Of a stretch of 64,000 nt of DNA, positions 44,721 through 53,910 are shown one piece after another. Source of the DNA: Leucobacter ruminantium (lineage in GTDB: Bacteria > Actinomycetota > Actinomycetes > Actinomycetales > Microbacteriaceae); contig NZ_JAGDYL010000023.1 in the NCBI RefSeq assembly GCF_017565705.1, positions 1 through 64,000 of the forward strand, read 5' to 3'. The notes under the pieces were generated by a model. It had not been told where the DNA came from. It worked only from the letters and a program-made list of their open reading frames with translations, and made no database searches. The position numbers and the translations under genes are program-made. Position 1 is the first letter of the stretch, and every line of letters begins with the position of its first letter.

Positions 44721-46261
44721 CCGCGCCGACCGCCCCGACCACCGCGCAGCCGCTCACCCGCGCCCGCCGCTGGGCCGCCCTCTCCGTGCTGACGGCGAGC
44801 CTGCTCGTGATCATGATGGACATGACGATCCTCAACATCGCGCTGCCCGAGATGGCGGCCGAGCTGCACCCCACCTCGGATCAGCAGCTCTGGATCATCG
44901 ACGTCTACTCGCTCGTGCTCGCTGGCCTGCTCGTCTCGTTCGCGGCCATCGCCGACCGTTGGGGCCGCAAGCGCATGCTCATGCTCGGCTACTCGATCTT
45001 CGGGCTCGCCTCGCTGCTCGTGCTCTTCACGACGAGCGCGGAGGGCGTCATCGCGATCCGCGCGCTGCTCGGCATCGGCGGCGCGATGATCATGCCGATC
45101 ACGCTCTCGCTCATCCGCGTCATCTTCGCCGACCCGAAGGAGCGCGCCACGGCGCTGAGCATCTGGGCCGCCGTCTCGGGCCTCGGCGCGGCGGTCGGCC
45201 CGCTCATCGGCGGCGCGCTGCTCGAGCACTTCTCATGGCACGCGGCGTTCCTCATCAACGTGCCGCTGATGGTGGCGGGCGTGATCGCGGGCATCCTGAT
45301 CCTGCCCGAGTCGCGCGTCGCGAGCCCCGGCAGGTGGGACGCGCTCTCGGCGCTGCTCTCGCTCGCCGGCATGACCCTCGTCGTGTGGGCGATCAAGACC
45401 TTCGGCAAGCACGCGAGCTTCCTCGTACCCGAGGCGCTCGTCGCCTTCGCCGCCGGTGCAGCGCTGCTCGCCTGGTTCGTCGTGCGCTGCGTGCGCAGCG
45501 AGGCGCCCCTGCTCGAGCTGCGCCTCTTCCGCAGCCGCGAGTTCTCCGCAGGGATCGCGGCCGCGCTCGGCTCGATGTTCGCCATGGCCGCCGCGATGCT
45601 GCTCATCGCGCAGTGGATGCAGCTGGTCGACGGCGCCTCACCGCTCGAGGCCGGCGTGCGACTCATCCCGCTCGCGATCGCGAGCGCCCTCGCCTCGCTC
45701 GCCGCTCCCCCGCTGGCCCGCCTCATCGGCGCGCGGGCGGTGCTCGCCGGCGGCATCGCTCTCGCCGGCGCCGGCATGCTGCTCATCGCGCTGCAGCCGG
45801 GCGAACTCGCGAACCTCACCGTGATCGGCGCGCTCACCCTCATCGGCGCGGGCACCGGATCTCTCGCGATCGGATCGGCCATGATCATGCACGGCTCCCC
45901 CGAGGAGAAGGCGGGCAACGCCGGCGCGCTCGAGGAAACCTCGTACGAGCTCGGAGCCGTGCTCGGCGTCGCGATCCTCGGCAGCATCTCGGCGCTCATC
46001 TACCGCGCCGAGCTCGTGGGCAGCGGGCTGCTCGACGCCCTCGACCCCGGGCTCGCGGTGCAGGCCGAGGACTCCCTCGGAGCCGCCGTCGCGATCGCCG
46101 GCGAGCTGCGCCTCCCCGAGCTCGCGCACGAGGCCGGCACAGCGTTCACCCACTCGCTGCAGGCGACGGGCGTCGCGGGCGGCCTCATCATGCTCGCCGT
46201 CGCCGTGCTCGTGTTCGTCACCGCCCCGAAGGGCACCGACATCTCGCAGGCCTCGCACTAG
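44717..46261 (+). CDS. MFS drug transporter, DHA2 (QacA/EmrB-like) type
   Basis: A 514-residue transporter with about 14 membrane helices. Family motifs include MMDMTILNIALPEMAAEL (helix 1), DRWGRKRMLM (motif A), GSLAIGSAMI and the ISIW/LSIWAAVSGLGAAVGPLIGGALLEHFSWHAAFLINVP motif C region. Homologues export cationic antiseptics or antibiotics by proton antiport; substrates here are unknown. The GTG start is coupled to the upstream TetR gene. Confidence 0.95.
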   Translation: MTAPTAPTTAQPLTRARRWAALSVLTASLLVIMMDMTILNIALPEMAAELHPTSDQQLWIIDVYSLVLAGLLVSFAAIADRWGRKRMLMLGYSIFGLASLLVLFTTSAEGVIAIRALLGIGGAMIMPITLSLIRVIFADPKERATALSIWAAVSGLGAAVGPLIGGALLEHFSWHAAFLINVPLMVAGVIAGILILPESRVASPGRWDALSALLSLAGMTLVVWAIKTFGKHASFLVPEALVAFAAGAALLAWFVVRCVRSEAPLLELRLFRSREFSAGIAAALGSMFAMAAAMLLIAQWMQLVDGASPLEAGVRLIPLAIASALASLAAPPLARLIGARAVLAGGIALAGAGMLLIALQPGELANLTVIGALTLIGAGTGSLAIGSAMIMHGSPEEKAGNAGALEETSYELGAVLGVAILGSISALIYRAELVGSGLLDALDPGLAVQAEDSLGAAVAIAGELRLPELAHEAGTAFTHSLQATGVAGGLIMLAVAVLVFVTAPKGTDISQASH

Positions 46262-46433
46262 CGCGCGCTCGCGCGGCACCGAAGCAGCACCGCGGTGTCA
46301 CTGCGGGGCGGTACCGGGGTACGACGGCATCGATACCGCGGCAGGACGCGAGGGATCCCTCGCCGTTCGTAACGTGGAGGCATCACGGACGGGACGCCTT
46401 CGAGAGCCCGCCGCCCACCGGAAGGAAGTTCCG

Positions 46434-46937
46434 ATGAACGCCACCATCACCGCCCCCGCCATCGTCTCCGACTCGACCGTGGAGCTGCCCCGCATCGCGG
46501 AGTCGGCCCGCACGACGGAGCTGGACCGCACCACGGAGCAGGGCCGTACGGCGGAGCCGGCCCGCACCATGGAGCCGGTCGAGACCTCCGATGCACCCGA
46601 GGCCGCCGCTTCGGCATCCACGCCCGCCGGTGCCGGAGCAGCCGAGGCCGGGCCCGCGTCCGCCGCGCCGCTCGGCGCCAACCACGCGAACGCGTTCTCG
46701 GTCGCGAGCTTCGTGCTGGGCATCGTCTCCATCGTGGCCGGCTGGTCGTTCTTCGCGCCGGTCACCGGCCTCGTGCTCGGCATCCTCGCGCTCCGCCGCG
46801 GCACCGGAGAGCGCACGCTCGCGCTCTGGGGCGTCTGGCTCAACGGCGTCCTGCTCGCCCTCACCGCTCTGGCCGCACTCGCCGTCGCCGCACTCTTCGC
46901 CATCGGCATCATCGCGGCGCCGGTGCTCGCGAGCTAA
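46434..46937 (+). CDS. DUF4190-type small membrane protein
   Basis: A 167-residue protein with a Thr/Glu/Ala-rich disordered first half (about 1-80) and a C-terminal pair of hydrophobic segments: ANAFSVASFVLGIVSIVAGWSFFAPVTGLVLGILALRRGTGERTLALWGVWLNGVLLAL... The layout is that of DUF4190 proteins. GGAAGGAAG is 6 bases upstream. Its end overlaps the convergent DUF817 gene by four bases. Confidence 0.8.
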   Translation: MNATITAPAIVSDSTVELPRIAESARTTELDRTTEQGRTAEPARTMEPVETSDAPEAAASASTPAGAGAAEAGPASAAPLGANHANAFSVASFVLGIVSIVAGWSFFAPVTGLVLGILALRRGTGERTLALWGVWLNGVLLALTALAALAVAALFAIGIIAAPVLAS

Positions 46938-47848
46938 GCCTCGGCGGCCTCGGCCGTCTCCCCGGACCGTACCCGCTGCGGTACCCGATCATCCGGGCTC
47001 CGCGGCGGGTACACCCACGTCACGAGCACGATCGAGATGATCATCAGCAGGAACCACGAGACGAGCTTCTGCGGTGAGACGAGTTCCCATCCGTCCACCT
47101 GGTTCGGATAGAACCAGGCTCCCGCCCAGGTCGCGATGTTCTCGGCGAGCCAGATGAACAGCGCGACTCCCGCGAACACGAGCAGCACCGGCACCCGCAG
47201 CACCGCGCGCCAGATGCGGAAGTACATGACCGTGCGCAACCACAGCAGCGCCACGAGCGCGAGCAGCACCCAACGCAGGTCGAAGAAGAAATGGTGCGTG
47301 AAGAAGTTCGCGTAGATGCCGGCCGCGACGAGCGTCGTCGCCCACACCGGAGGAAACCGCGTGAAGTGCAACTCGTGCAGGCGGTAGACGCGCACCATGT
47401 ACGAGCCGACCGCGGCGTACATGAAGCCGCTGAAGAGCGGCACCGCGCCGATGCGCAGCACGCCCTCGGCCTCGTAGGTCCAAGAGCCCATGTCGGTCTT
47501 GAACAGCTCCATCGCCGTGCCCGTGATGTGGAACAGCACGATCACCCACAGCTCCCGCCCGCTCTCCAGCCGGAAGGCGAGCATGCCGACCTGGATCAGC
47601 ACCGCCGCGATCGTCAGGGCGTCGTTGCGCGCGAGGGGCGCGTCGTCGGGGTACCAGAGCCTGGCGGCGACGATCACCGCGAGCAGCAGCGCACCGAAGA
47701 CGCACGCCCATGCCTGCTTGAGCAGGAACACGACGCACTCGATGAGCACGGCGCGGGCTCCCGTCGCGGGACGCCCGGCGAGCACGCGGTGCGCGGCGCG
47801 GTCGATCGCGCGCTCGAGCCGCGTGAGCTCGCGGGGGTCGTCGGCCAT
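46934..47848 (-). CDS. DUF817 integral membrane protein
   Basis: A 304-residue polytopic protein with about seven to eight hydrophobic segments. GRELWVIVLFHITGTAMELFKTDMGSWTYEAEGVLRIGAVPLFSGFMYAAVGSYM and WLAENIATWAGAWFYPNQVDGWELVSPQKLVSWFLLMIISIVLVTWVYPP are the conserved blocks of DUF817. No function is known for the family; several His and Glu residues in membrane segments suggest a metal or cofactor site. Confidence 0.9.
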   Translation of the reverse strand: MADDPRELTRLERAIDRAAHRVLAGRPATGARAVLIECVVFLLKQAWACVFGALLLAVIVAARLWYPDDAPLARNDALTIAAVLIQVGMLAFRLESGRELWVIVLFHITGTAMELFKTDMGSWTYEAEGVLRIGAVPLFSGFMYAAVGSYMVRVYRLHELHFTRFPPVWATTLVAAGIYANFFTHHFFFDLRWVLLALVALLWLRTVMYFRIWRAVLRVPVLLVFAGVALFIWLAENIATWAGAWFYPNQVDGWELVSPQKLVSWFLLMIISIVLVTWVYPPRSPDDRVPQRVRSGETAEAAEA

Positions 47849-47970
47849 GCCTCGAGGCTATCGGGTGAGGGATCCGGCCGCCCGAGCACACATCCACGTC
47901 CGCCGCCCGCGATGCCGGTGCGGCGCGATCCGACGTAGGCTGCTCGTGAGGCATCACCGAGGAGGTCGTC

Positions 47971-48387
47971 ATGGCTACGTTCGACGATGTGCGCGCGATC
48001 GCCCTCGCGCTGCCCGAGACCGAGGAGCGCGAGGGCGGCTGGAACATGGGCCCGAGCTGGCGCGTCGTCGGCGGGCCCATGTTCGCCTGGTCGCGCCCCG
48101 TGACCGGCAAGGACCTCGCGTGGATGCGCGAGCGCGGCGAGGAACCGGGCGAGCCCGTGCTCGCGATCCGCGTCGACGGGGAGGAGGCCAAGCTCGAACT
48201 GCTCGAGGCCTTCCCCGAGATCGCGTTCACGATCCCTCACCTCGACGGCTATCCCGCGGTGCTCCTGCGCCTGCCGCTCATCGAGGCGGGGCTGCTCGGA
48301 GAGCTGATCATCGACTCCTGGTTGCTGCGGGCACGCAAGCGCACGGCCAGAGCCTGGCTCGCCGAACACGGCTTCGCGGAGGGGTGA
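47971..48387 (+). CDS. MmcQ/YjbR-family protein
   Basis: A 138-residue protein of the CyaY-like MmcQ/YjbR fold: DDVRAIALALPETEEREGG, then WRVVGGPMFAWSRP, EEAKLELLEAFPEIAFTIPHLDGYPAVLLRLPLI and LLRARKRTARAWLAEH. The family is often called DNA-binding, with little direct evidence. GAGGAGG precedes the ATG at good distance. It stands alone between the DUF817 gene and the der region. Confidence 0.9.
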   Translation: MATFDDVRAIALALPETEEREGGWNMGPSWRVVGGPMFAWSRPVTGKDLAWMRERGEEPGEPVLAIRVDGEEAKLELLEAFPEIAFTIPHLDGYPAVLLRLPLIEAGLLGELIIDSWLLRARKRTARAWLAEHGFAEG

Positions 48388-48482
48388 GGGATCAGCGCCG
48401 CGATGCTCACCGCGCGGACGGGTTCGCGCCGCGTTTTCCCACCGCGCAGCCCGGTGCCGGCACGCGCGGCGCGCATCCTCCG

Positions 48483-48532
48483 CTCGTCAGTAGATGTCGA
48501 GAATTCGAGATCCCACGACATCAACTGACGAG
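48483..48532. repeat. 17-bp inverted repeat, one mismatch, 16-base loop
   Basis: CTCGTCAGTAGATGTCG at 48483-48499 pairs with CGACATCAACTGACGAG at 48516-48532. It is AT-richer than its surroundings and could be a terminator for the rightward MmcQ gene, a small repeated palindromic element, or a protein-binding site. Confidence 0.65.
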
Positions 48533-48548
48533 CCACGAAGGATGGGCG

Positions 48549-48715
48549 CGGAGCGGCGACCCCGGCTCCTAACGTCGCTGTCGCCTTTCATGGGAAGGAC
48601 AGAGGAGTGCCTTCGGCATGCTCACCGCGCGGACGGAGCCGCGCGGCGCATCCTCTCGAAGGCCAGAAATGGCCTTCTCGGAGCGGCGACCCCAGCTCCT
48701 ATCGTCGCTGTCGCC
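48549..48715. repeat. 37-bp direct repeat of the der 3' end
   Basis: 48549-48585 and 48679-48715 are identical at 35 of 37 positions. The second copy carries the last codons and stop of der; the first is outside any gene. The copies are 130 bases apart and look like a local duplication. Confidence 0.75.
48658..48677 (-). terminator. Hairpin after der
   Basis: GAAGGCC and GGCCTTC form a 7-bp stem with loop AGAAAT, starting about 20 bases beyond the der stop codon. The stem is short and lacks a U-tract, so this is tentative. Confidence 0.4.
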
Positions 48716-50249
48716 GCTCACGGATGCGCATGTTGATCACGATGGGGGAACCCTCGAAACCGTAGCGCTCGCGCAGGCGGCGCTGGATGAAGCGACGATA
48801 CCCGGGATCCAGGAAACCCGAGGTGAACAGCACGAACGTCGGCGGACGGTTCTGCACCTGCGTGCCGAACAGAATACGCGGCTGCTTGCCGCCGCGCAGC
48901 GGGTGCGGGTGCTCCTGCACGAGCTCGGCCACGAAGGCGTTGAACTTCGCCGTCGGGATGCGGGTGTCCCACGACTCGAGCGCCTGCTCGAGCGCGGGCA
49001 CGAGCTTCTCGAGGTGGCGCCCGGTGCGCGCCGAGATGTTCACGCGCGGCGCCCAGTCGACGTGCGAGAGATCCTGCTCGATCTCGCGCTCCAGGTAGCG
49101 GCGGCGATCGTCGTCGAGCAGATCCCACTTGTTGAACGCGAGCACGAGCGCGCGGCCCGACTCGAGCACGAGATCGATGATGCGCAGATCCTGGTCGCTG
49201 ATCTCCTGCGTCACGTCGATGAGCACGACCGCGACCTCGGCCTTCTCGAGCGCGGCGGCGGTGCGCAGCGACGCGTAGAAGTCGGCGCCCTTCTGCAGGT
49301 GCACACGGCGGCGGATGCCCGCAGTGTCCACGAAGGTCCACACGCGCCCCGCGATCTCGACCTGCTCGTCGACGGGGTCGCGGGTGGTGCCCGAGAGCTC
49401 GTTCACAACGACGCGCTCCTCGCCCGCGGCCTTGTTGAGCAGGCTCGACTTGCCCACGTTGGGACGGCCGAGCAGCGCGACGCGGCGGGGGCCTGCGAGC
49501 TTGGGCTGCGCGACGGCCGACTCCTCGGGCAGAGCCGCGACGACCCGATCGAGCAGGTCGGCGACGCCGCGTCCGTGCAGCGCCGAGACGGGGTGCGGCT
49601 CGCCGAGGCCGAGCGACCACAACTGGGCGGCCTCCGGCTCTTGCACGGCGTCGTCGACCTTGTTGGCGATGAGGAAGACGGGCTTCTTCGTGCGGCGCAG
49701 CAGCTGCACCACGCGCTCGTCGGTGGCGGTCGGCCCGACGCGCGAGTCCACGACGAACATCACGACGTCGCAGAGCTCGATGGCCACCTCGGCCTGCAGC
49801 GCGACCGACGCATCGATGCCCTTCGCATCGGGCTCCCAGCCGCCGGTGTCGACGAGGGTGAAGCGGGTGCCGCCCCACTCGGCCGGATAGCTGACGCGGT
49901 CGCGGGTCACACCGGGCACGTCCTCGACGACGGCCTCGCGGCGGCCGAGGATGCGGTTGACGAGCGCCGACTTGCCGACGTTCGGCCGGCCGACGATCGC
50001 GACGACCGGCAGCGCCTCGGCCAGCGGCTCCTGGAAGCCCAGGAACTCGCCGTCGGCGCCGATGATCGCGAGGTCGTCCTCCTCGAGGTCGAAACCATCG
50101 AGGTTCGAGCGCATGGCGCGCAGGCGCTCCTCGTCGGTGACCTCGCCGTCGAACTCCGGCGCGTCTTCGAAGCCCTCGCCGACGATCACCTCGTCCGCGT
50201 CCACAGCCGAGGCGTCGAAGACCTCGGGCTCGTTCTGTTCGTTGCTCAT
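48699..50249 (-). CDS. der: Ribosome biogenesis GTPase Der (EngA)
   Basis: A 516-residue double GTPase needed for maturation of the 50S ribosomal subunit. G domain 1 has GRPNVGKS (87-94), DTGGW and NKVD (196-199); G domain 2 has GRPNVGKS (261-268), DTAG and NKWD; a KH-like C-terminal domain follows. The acidic 80-residue N-terminal extension is usual in Actinobacteria. The start ATG shares one base with the cmk stop (TAATG), so the two are coupled. The last codons lie in a direct repeat that extends into the spacer. Confidence 0.98.
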   Translation of the reverse strand: MSNEQNEPEVFDASAVDADEVIVGEGFEDAPEFDGEVTDEERLRAMRSNLDGFDLEEDDLAIIGADGEFLGFQEPLAEALPVVAIVGRPNVGKSALVNRILGRREAVVEDVPGVTRDRVSYPAEWGGTRFTLVDTGGWEPDAKGIDASVALQAEVAIELCDVVMFVVDSRVGPTATDERVVQLLRRTKKPVFLIANKVDDAVQEPEAAQLWSLGLGEPHPVSALHGRGVADLLDRVVAALPEESAVAQPKLAGPRRVALLGRPNVGKSSLLNKAAGEERVVVNELSGTTRDPVDEQVEIAGRVWTFVDTAGIRRRVHLQKGADFYASLRTAAALEKAEVAVVLIDVTQEISDQDLRIIDLVLESGRALVLAFNKWDLLDDDRRRYLEREIEQDLSHVDWAPRVNISARTGRHLEKLVPALEQALESWDTRIPTAKFNAFVAELVQEHPHPLRGGKQPRILFGTQVQNRPPTFVLFTSGFLDPGYRRFIQRRLRERYGFEGSPIVINMRIRERRQRR

Positions 50250-51031
50250 TACTCGCTCACTTCCGCGGCCTTCCGGGCCGTTCGTACGATGTCGATGACA
50301 GCCCCGACGGACTGCTCGAAGTCCAGTTCGCTCGTGTCCACGAGCGTCACCCCGGGTGCGGGGTTGAAGAAGTCGACCACCTGCGCGTCCTTCGCATCGC
50401 GCGCGACGATGTCGGCGAGCACCTGCTCGTGCGACAGGCCGGGCAGCTCACCCGCCCGCCGCTGCGCCCGCACCTCGGGCGAGGCGGTCATGAGGATGCG
50501 CACTGGCGCATCGGGTGCGACCACGGTGGTGATGTCGCGCCCCTCGATCACCACGCCGGGCAGCCCCGACTCGGCGACGATGCGGCGGAACATGGCATTC
50601 AAGCGCTCGCGCACCTCGGGATGCTTCGACACCCGACTCACCTGGCCGCTGATGCTCGGCTCGCGGATGGCGGCGGTGACGTCGACCGGGTCGCTCGGCA
50701 CGACCCCCTCGGCCGCGGGCAGCGTCACCGTGACCCACTGCTCGCCGCGCATCGTGATCGTGAAACCCCAGGATTCGAGCAGCGCGAGCACGGCGCCGTC
50801 GTCGTCGAGGTCGACACCGGCCTGGAGCGCGGCCCACGCCAGCGCCCGATACGCTGCGCCGGTGTCGAGAATGCCGAAGCCGAGACGACCTGCCGCCTCG
50901 CGCGACACGCTCGACTTGCCGCTGCCCGCGGGGCCGTCGATCGCGACCAGCAGAGGAGCGGCGGTCTCGCCCGCGGCGTCGGCAGGCTGACCCGCAGCGC
51001 TCATCGCAGCATCGTTCACAGCGTCCTCCAT
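50249..51031 (-). CDS. cmk: Cytidylate kinase
   Basis: A 260-residue enzyme phosphorylating CMP and dCMP from ATP. P-loop [14 protein letters not shown], the [10 protein letters not shown] substrate segment, [28 protein letters not shown] and [11 protein letters not shown] are the standard Cmk blocks. The first 25 residues are extra; an internal ATG (SAAGQPAD) could be the true start. It overlaps tyrA by 16 bases and der by one, inside the conserved actinobacterial segregation/translation cluster. Confidence 0.97.
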   Translation of the reverse strand: MEDAVNDAAMSAAGQPADAAGETAAPLLVAIDGPAGSGKSSVSREAAGRLGFGILDTGAAYRALAWAALQAGVDLDDDGAVLALLESWGFTITMRGEQWVTVTLPAAEGVVPSDPVDVTAAIREPSISGQVSRVSKHPEVRERLNAMFRRIVAESGLPGVVIEGRDITTVVAPDAPVRILMTASPEVRAQRRAGELPGLSHEQVLADIVARDAKDAQVVDFFNPAPGVTLVDTSELDFEQSVGAVIDIVRTARKAAEVSE

Positions 51032-52104
51032 CCGCGTTCGGTGAGATCGGCGACCGCGCGCTCGGCCACCTCGGGCAGCACGGCGATCTCGGCGAAGCCG
51101 ATCTGGGCGCCCGGCGAGTGCTCGAGGCGCAAGTCTTCCATATTAATGCCCAGTTCTCCGAGTTCGGTGAGCAGACGGGCGATCTGGCCCGGCCGGTCGT
51201 CGACGATCACCGTGATCACCGCGAAGCGCTCCGATGAGCCGTGCTTGCCCGGGATGCGCGAGACGCCGCTGTTGCCCGCGGCGAGCAGGTCGGCGATGCG
51301 CCGCTTCGCACCGGGCTGCGCGGGATCCCTCAGCGCGTCCGTGAACGCCGCGATGTCTGCGGCGAGCGCGTCGAGCATCTCCACGACGGGCTCGCGGTTG
51401 GCCCCGAGGATCTGCACCCACAGCTCGGGATCGCTCGACGCGATGCGCGTCGTGTCGCGCAGGCCTGCGCCCGCGAGGCCGATGGCCTGCTCGGGCGCGG
51501 GCAAGAGGCGGGCCGCGAGCAGGCTCGACACGACCTGCGGCAGGTGCGAGACGAGGCCGACGGAGCGGTCGTGCTCGTCCGGGGTCATCTCGAGCAGGAC
51601 GGCGCCGAGGTCGAGCGCCACCGCCTCGACGAGCGCGAGCGCCTCGGCGGGCGTCTCGCGGTCGCGGCACACGACCCAGGGCCGCCCGACGAACAGGTCG
51701 GCGCGGGCCATGATCGCGCCGCCGCGCTCGCGCCCGGCCATCGGGTGGGAGCCGACGTAGTTGGTGAGGTCGACGCCGCGGCGGGTGAGTTCGAGGAACG
51801 GGGCGAGCTTCACGCTCGCCACATCGGTGACGACCGCCTCGGGGTAGCTCAGCAGTGCTCGCTCGACGACGTCGGCGGTGACGTCTGGCGGAGTCGCGAC
51901 GATCACGAGCGCGGGCGAGGGATCCCCGGCCGCGCGCACCCGGCCCGCTCCGTAGTCGGCTGCGAGCGCGACCGTGGTCGGCGACAGATCTTCGAGCGTC
52001 ACGTCGATTCCGTGCTCGCGCAGGCCGAGGCCGATGCTCGCGCCGAGCAGGCCCGCGCCGATGATGTGCACGGATCCGCGCGTGCGCGCCTGCAGCTCGT
52101 TCAT
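51016..52104 (-). CDS. tyrA: Prephenate dehydrogenase
   Basis: A 362-residue NAD-dependent enzyme converting prephenate to 4-hydroxyphenylpyruvate in tyrosine synthesis. It has the Rossmann GAGLLGASIGLGLRE motif, VATPPDVTADV, the GSHPMAGRERGG catalytic segment and DEHDRSVGLVSHLPQVV. A C-terminal ACT domain (FAVITVIVDDRPGQIARLLTELGELGINMEDL) points to feedback control by tyrosine. Its start overlaps the rluB stop by ATGA. Confidence 0.97.
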   Translation of the reverse strand: MNELQARTRGSVHIIGAGLLGASIGLGLREHGIDVTLEDLSPTTVALAADYGAGRVRAAGDPSPALVIVATPPDVTADVVERALLSYPEAVVTDVASVKLAPFLELTRRGVDLTNYVGSHPMAGRERGGAIMARADLFVGRPWVVCRDRETPAEALALVEAVALDLGAVLLEMTPDEHDRSVGLVSHLPQVVSSLLAARLLPAPEQAIGLAGAGLRDTTRIASSDPELWVQILGANREPVVEMLDALAADIAAFTDALRDPAQPGAKRRIADLLAAGNSGVSRIPGKHGSSERFAVITVIVDDRPGQIARLLTELGELGINMEDLRLEHSPGAQIGFAEIAVLPEVAERAVADLTERGWRTL

Positions 52105-53282
52105 CGTCCGCCTCCCTTCTTGCCGCCGCCCGCATTGCCGCGCTTGCCGCCGCCCGGACCGGCCGGACCGCCGCGCTTACCTCCAGTATCTGCGGCACCG
52201 CCGACACTCCTGCGCTTGCGCCCGCTGACCGCCTGCGCGCCGCGGCGGTTGTGCGGGTTGCCCTTGGCCGCGGCGCCTCGCATGCCGCGCGCTCCGGCTC
52301 CGTCGCCCGGCCTCCCGGCCGTCACCGCGCCCCTGGCGTCGCGGCGCGGCCGCGATCCCTCGCCCGCGGCAGCGGCCTCGCCGTCCTCGATCGCGCTCAG
52401 CAGCGCCCCGCGCTCGGCGGCCGAGAGCTCGCGCATCTCCCCCACCCGCAGCGTGCCGAGGTGCAGCGGGCCGAACTGGCGCCGCACGAGCTCTTCCACG
52501 GGGTGCCCCACCTCGGCGAGCATGCGCCGCACGATACGGTTGCGCCCCGAGTGCAGCGTCAGCTCGACGAGCGAGTGCGAGCGGTTCGAGCCGCCGGGCA
52601 GCAGCTTCGCGCGGTCGGCGCTGATGGGGCCGTCCTTCAGCTCGACGCCGTCCTTGAGACGCTGGATCACCGCTGGGGTGACGCGGCCTCGCACCTTCGC
52701 GATGTAGGTCTTCTGCACCCCGAAGCTCGGGTGCGCGAGGCGGTGCGCGAGCTCGCCGTCGTTCGTGAGGATGAGCAGGCCGCTCGTGTCGGTGTCGAGG
52801 CGGCCGACGTTGTAGAGGCGATCCTCGATCCGGTCCGTGAACTCGCGCAGGTCGGGGCGGCCGTTCTCGTCGCGCATGGTCGAGACGACGCCGCGCGGCT
52901 TGTTCAGCACGAAGTAGCGCTTCGAGACGTCGAGCTGCACGACGACGCCGTCGACGCGCACGTCGTCGTGCTCGGGGTCGATGCGCGATCCGAGCTCGCG
53001 CTGCACCTCGCCGTTCACCGTCACTCGGCCGCCGGTGATGAGCGATTCGCAGGCGCGGCGCGACGCCACACCCGCGTGCGCGAGGGCCTTCTGGAGGCGC
53101 ACGCGGCCGTCGTCGGCCTCGTTCGAGGGCGAGGGATCCGACCCGCCGCCGGGCCGCTCCCAGCCCCACTCGGCGAGGTCGATCTCGACGGCCTCGCCGT
53201 CGACCGAGAACTGACCGCCGGCGCCGCCGCGGTCGCCGCCCCGGGCTCCGCCGCCGGCGCCGTCATTGCTAGAGCGACTCAT
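52101..53282 (-). CDS. rluB: 23S rRNA pseudouridine synthase RluB-type
   Basis: A 393-residue RsuA/RluB enzyme isomerising a uridine of 23S rRNA. An S4 domain (VRLQKALAHAGVASRRACESLITGGRVTVNG) is followed by the catalytic region GRLDTDTSGLLILTNDGELAHRLAHP, with the essential Asp in RLDTDTSG, and GRNRIVRRMLAEVGHPVEELVR. The Gly-rich N-terminus and the Lys/Gly/Arg-rich 100-residue C-terminal tail are extra and probably bind RNA. It overlaps scpB by 14 bases. Confidence 0.95.
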   Translation of the reverse strand: MSRSSNDGAGGGARGGDRGGAGGQFSVDGEAVEIDLAEWGWERPGGGSDPSPSNEADDGRVRLQKALAHAGVASRRACESLITGGRVTVNGEVQRELGSRIDPEHDDVRVDGVVVQLDVSKRYFVLNKPRGVVSTMRDENGRPDLREFTDRIEDRLYNVGRLDTDTSGLLILTNDGELAHRLAHPSFGVQKTYIAKVRGRVTPAVIQRLKDGVELKDGPISADRAKLLPGGSNRSHSLVELTLHSGRNRIVRRMLAEVGHPVEELVRRQFGPLHLGTLRVGEMRELSAAERGALLSAIEDGEAAAAGEGSRPRRDARGAVTAGRPGDGAGARGMRGAAAKGNPHNRRGAQAVSGRKRRSVGGAADTGGKRGGPAGPGGGKRGNAGGGKKGGGR

Positions 53283-53910
53283 GTTCGAAGCCTTCCGTGG
53301 GTTCGTCGAGGAGGGGGGCGATGGGCGGCAGCTCGGAGATGTCGCCGATGCCGAGGTGTCCGAGCAGCGCCTCCGTGGTGCCGTAGAGGGTCGCGGTCGT
53401 CTCGGGGTCCTGCCCCACCTCCGTGATGAGGCCGCGGCCGAGCAGCGTGCGCACCACCGAGTCGACGTTCACCGCGCGGATCGACGCGATCGCTCCGCGC
53501 GAGATCGGCTGCCGGTACGCGATCACGGCGAGGGTCTCGAGCGCGGCCTGCGACAGCTTCGACGGCGTCTGCTGCTGCACGAAGCCCGCCACCACCGGGT
53601 CAAGGCTCTCGCGCACGTAGAAGCGGTATCCGCCCGCCACCTCGCGCAGCTCGAAGCCGCGCTGCGGACCCGATCCCTCGCCCTCGAAATCGGCGATGAG
53701 GGCCGTGAGCGCCGCCCGCACCTCGCGCACCGGGCGGTCGGTCGCCGTCGCGAGCGCCATCGCGCTCAGCGGCTCGTCGGCCACGATGAGCAGAGCCTCG
53801 AGCTGCTGCTGCAGCGTGTGATCGGTTCGGGCGCGGTCGAGCTCGGTGTCGGGCGCCTCGGCCGGGGCGGGCGCGGTCGCGCCGCCCTCGGCCCCGTTGC
53901 GCTCAGTCAT
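53269..53910 (-). CDS. scpB: Segregation and condensation protein B
   Basis: A 213-residue kleisin-partner protein of the SMC-ScpAB condensin complex. Two winged-helix domains are evident: LEALLIVADEPLSAMALA... and SKLSQAALETLAVIAYRQPISRGAIASIRAVNVDSVVRTLLGRGLITEVGQDP, the best conserved ScpB block. The start overlaps the scpA stop by eight bases. Confidence 0.97.
   Translation of the reverse strand: MTERNGAEGGATAPAPAEAPDTELDRARTDHTLQQQLEALLIVADEPLSAMALATATDRPVREVRAALTALIADFEGEGSGPQRGFELREVAGGYRFYVRESLDPVVAGFVQQQTPSKLSQAALETLAVIAYRQPISRGAIASIRAVNVDSVVRTLLGRGLITEVGQDPETTATLYGTTEALLGHLGIGDISELPPIAPLLDEPTEGFEHESL

Larger units (their letters stand above)
48388..48698. other. Non-coding spacer with hairpins and repeats before der
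   Basis: No credible gene. It contains a 17-bp imperfect inverted repeat (48483-48532), a partial copy of the der 3' end (48549-48585), two copies of ATGCTCACCGCGCGGACG-type sequence (near 48403 and 48619) and a GAAGGCC hairpin (48658-48677). Confidence 0.6.

Noticed and set aside
48618-50990. 790-codon rightward frame opposite der and cmk
   Set aside because: Antisense shadow of two certain housekeeping genes.
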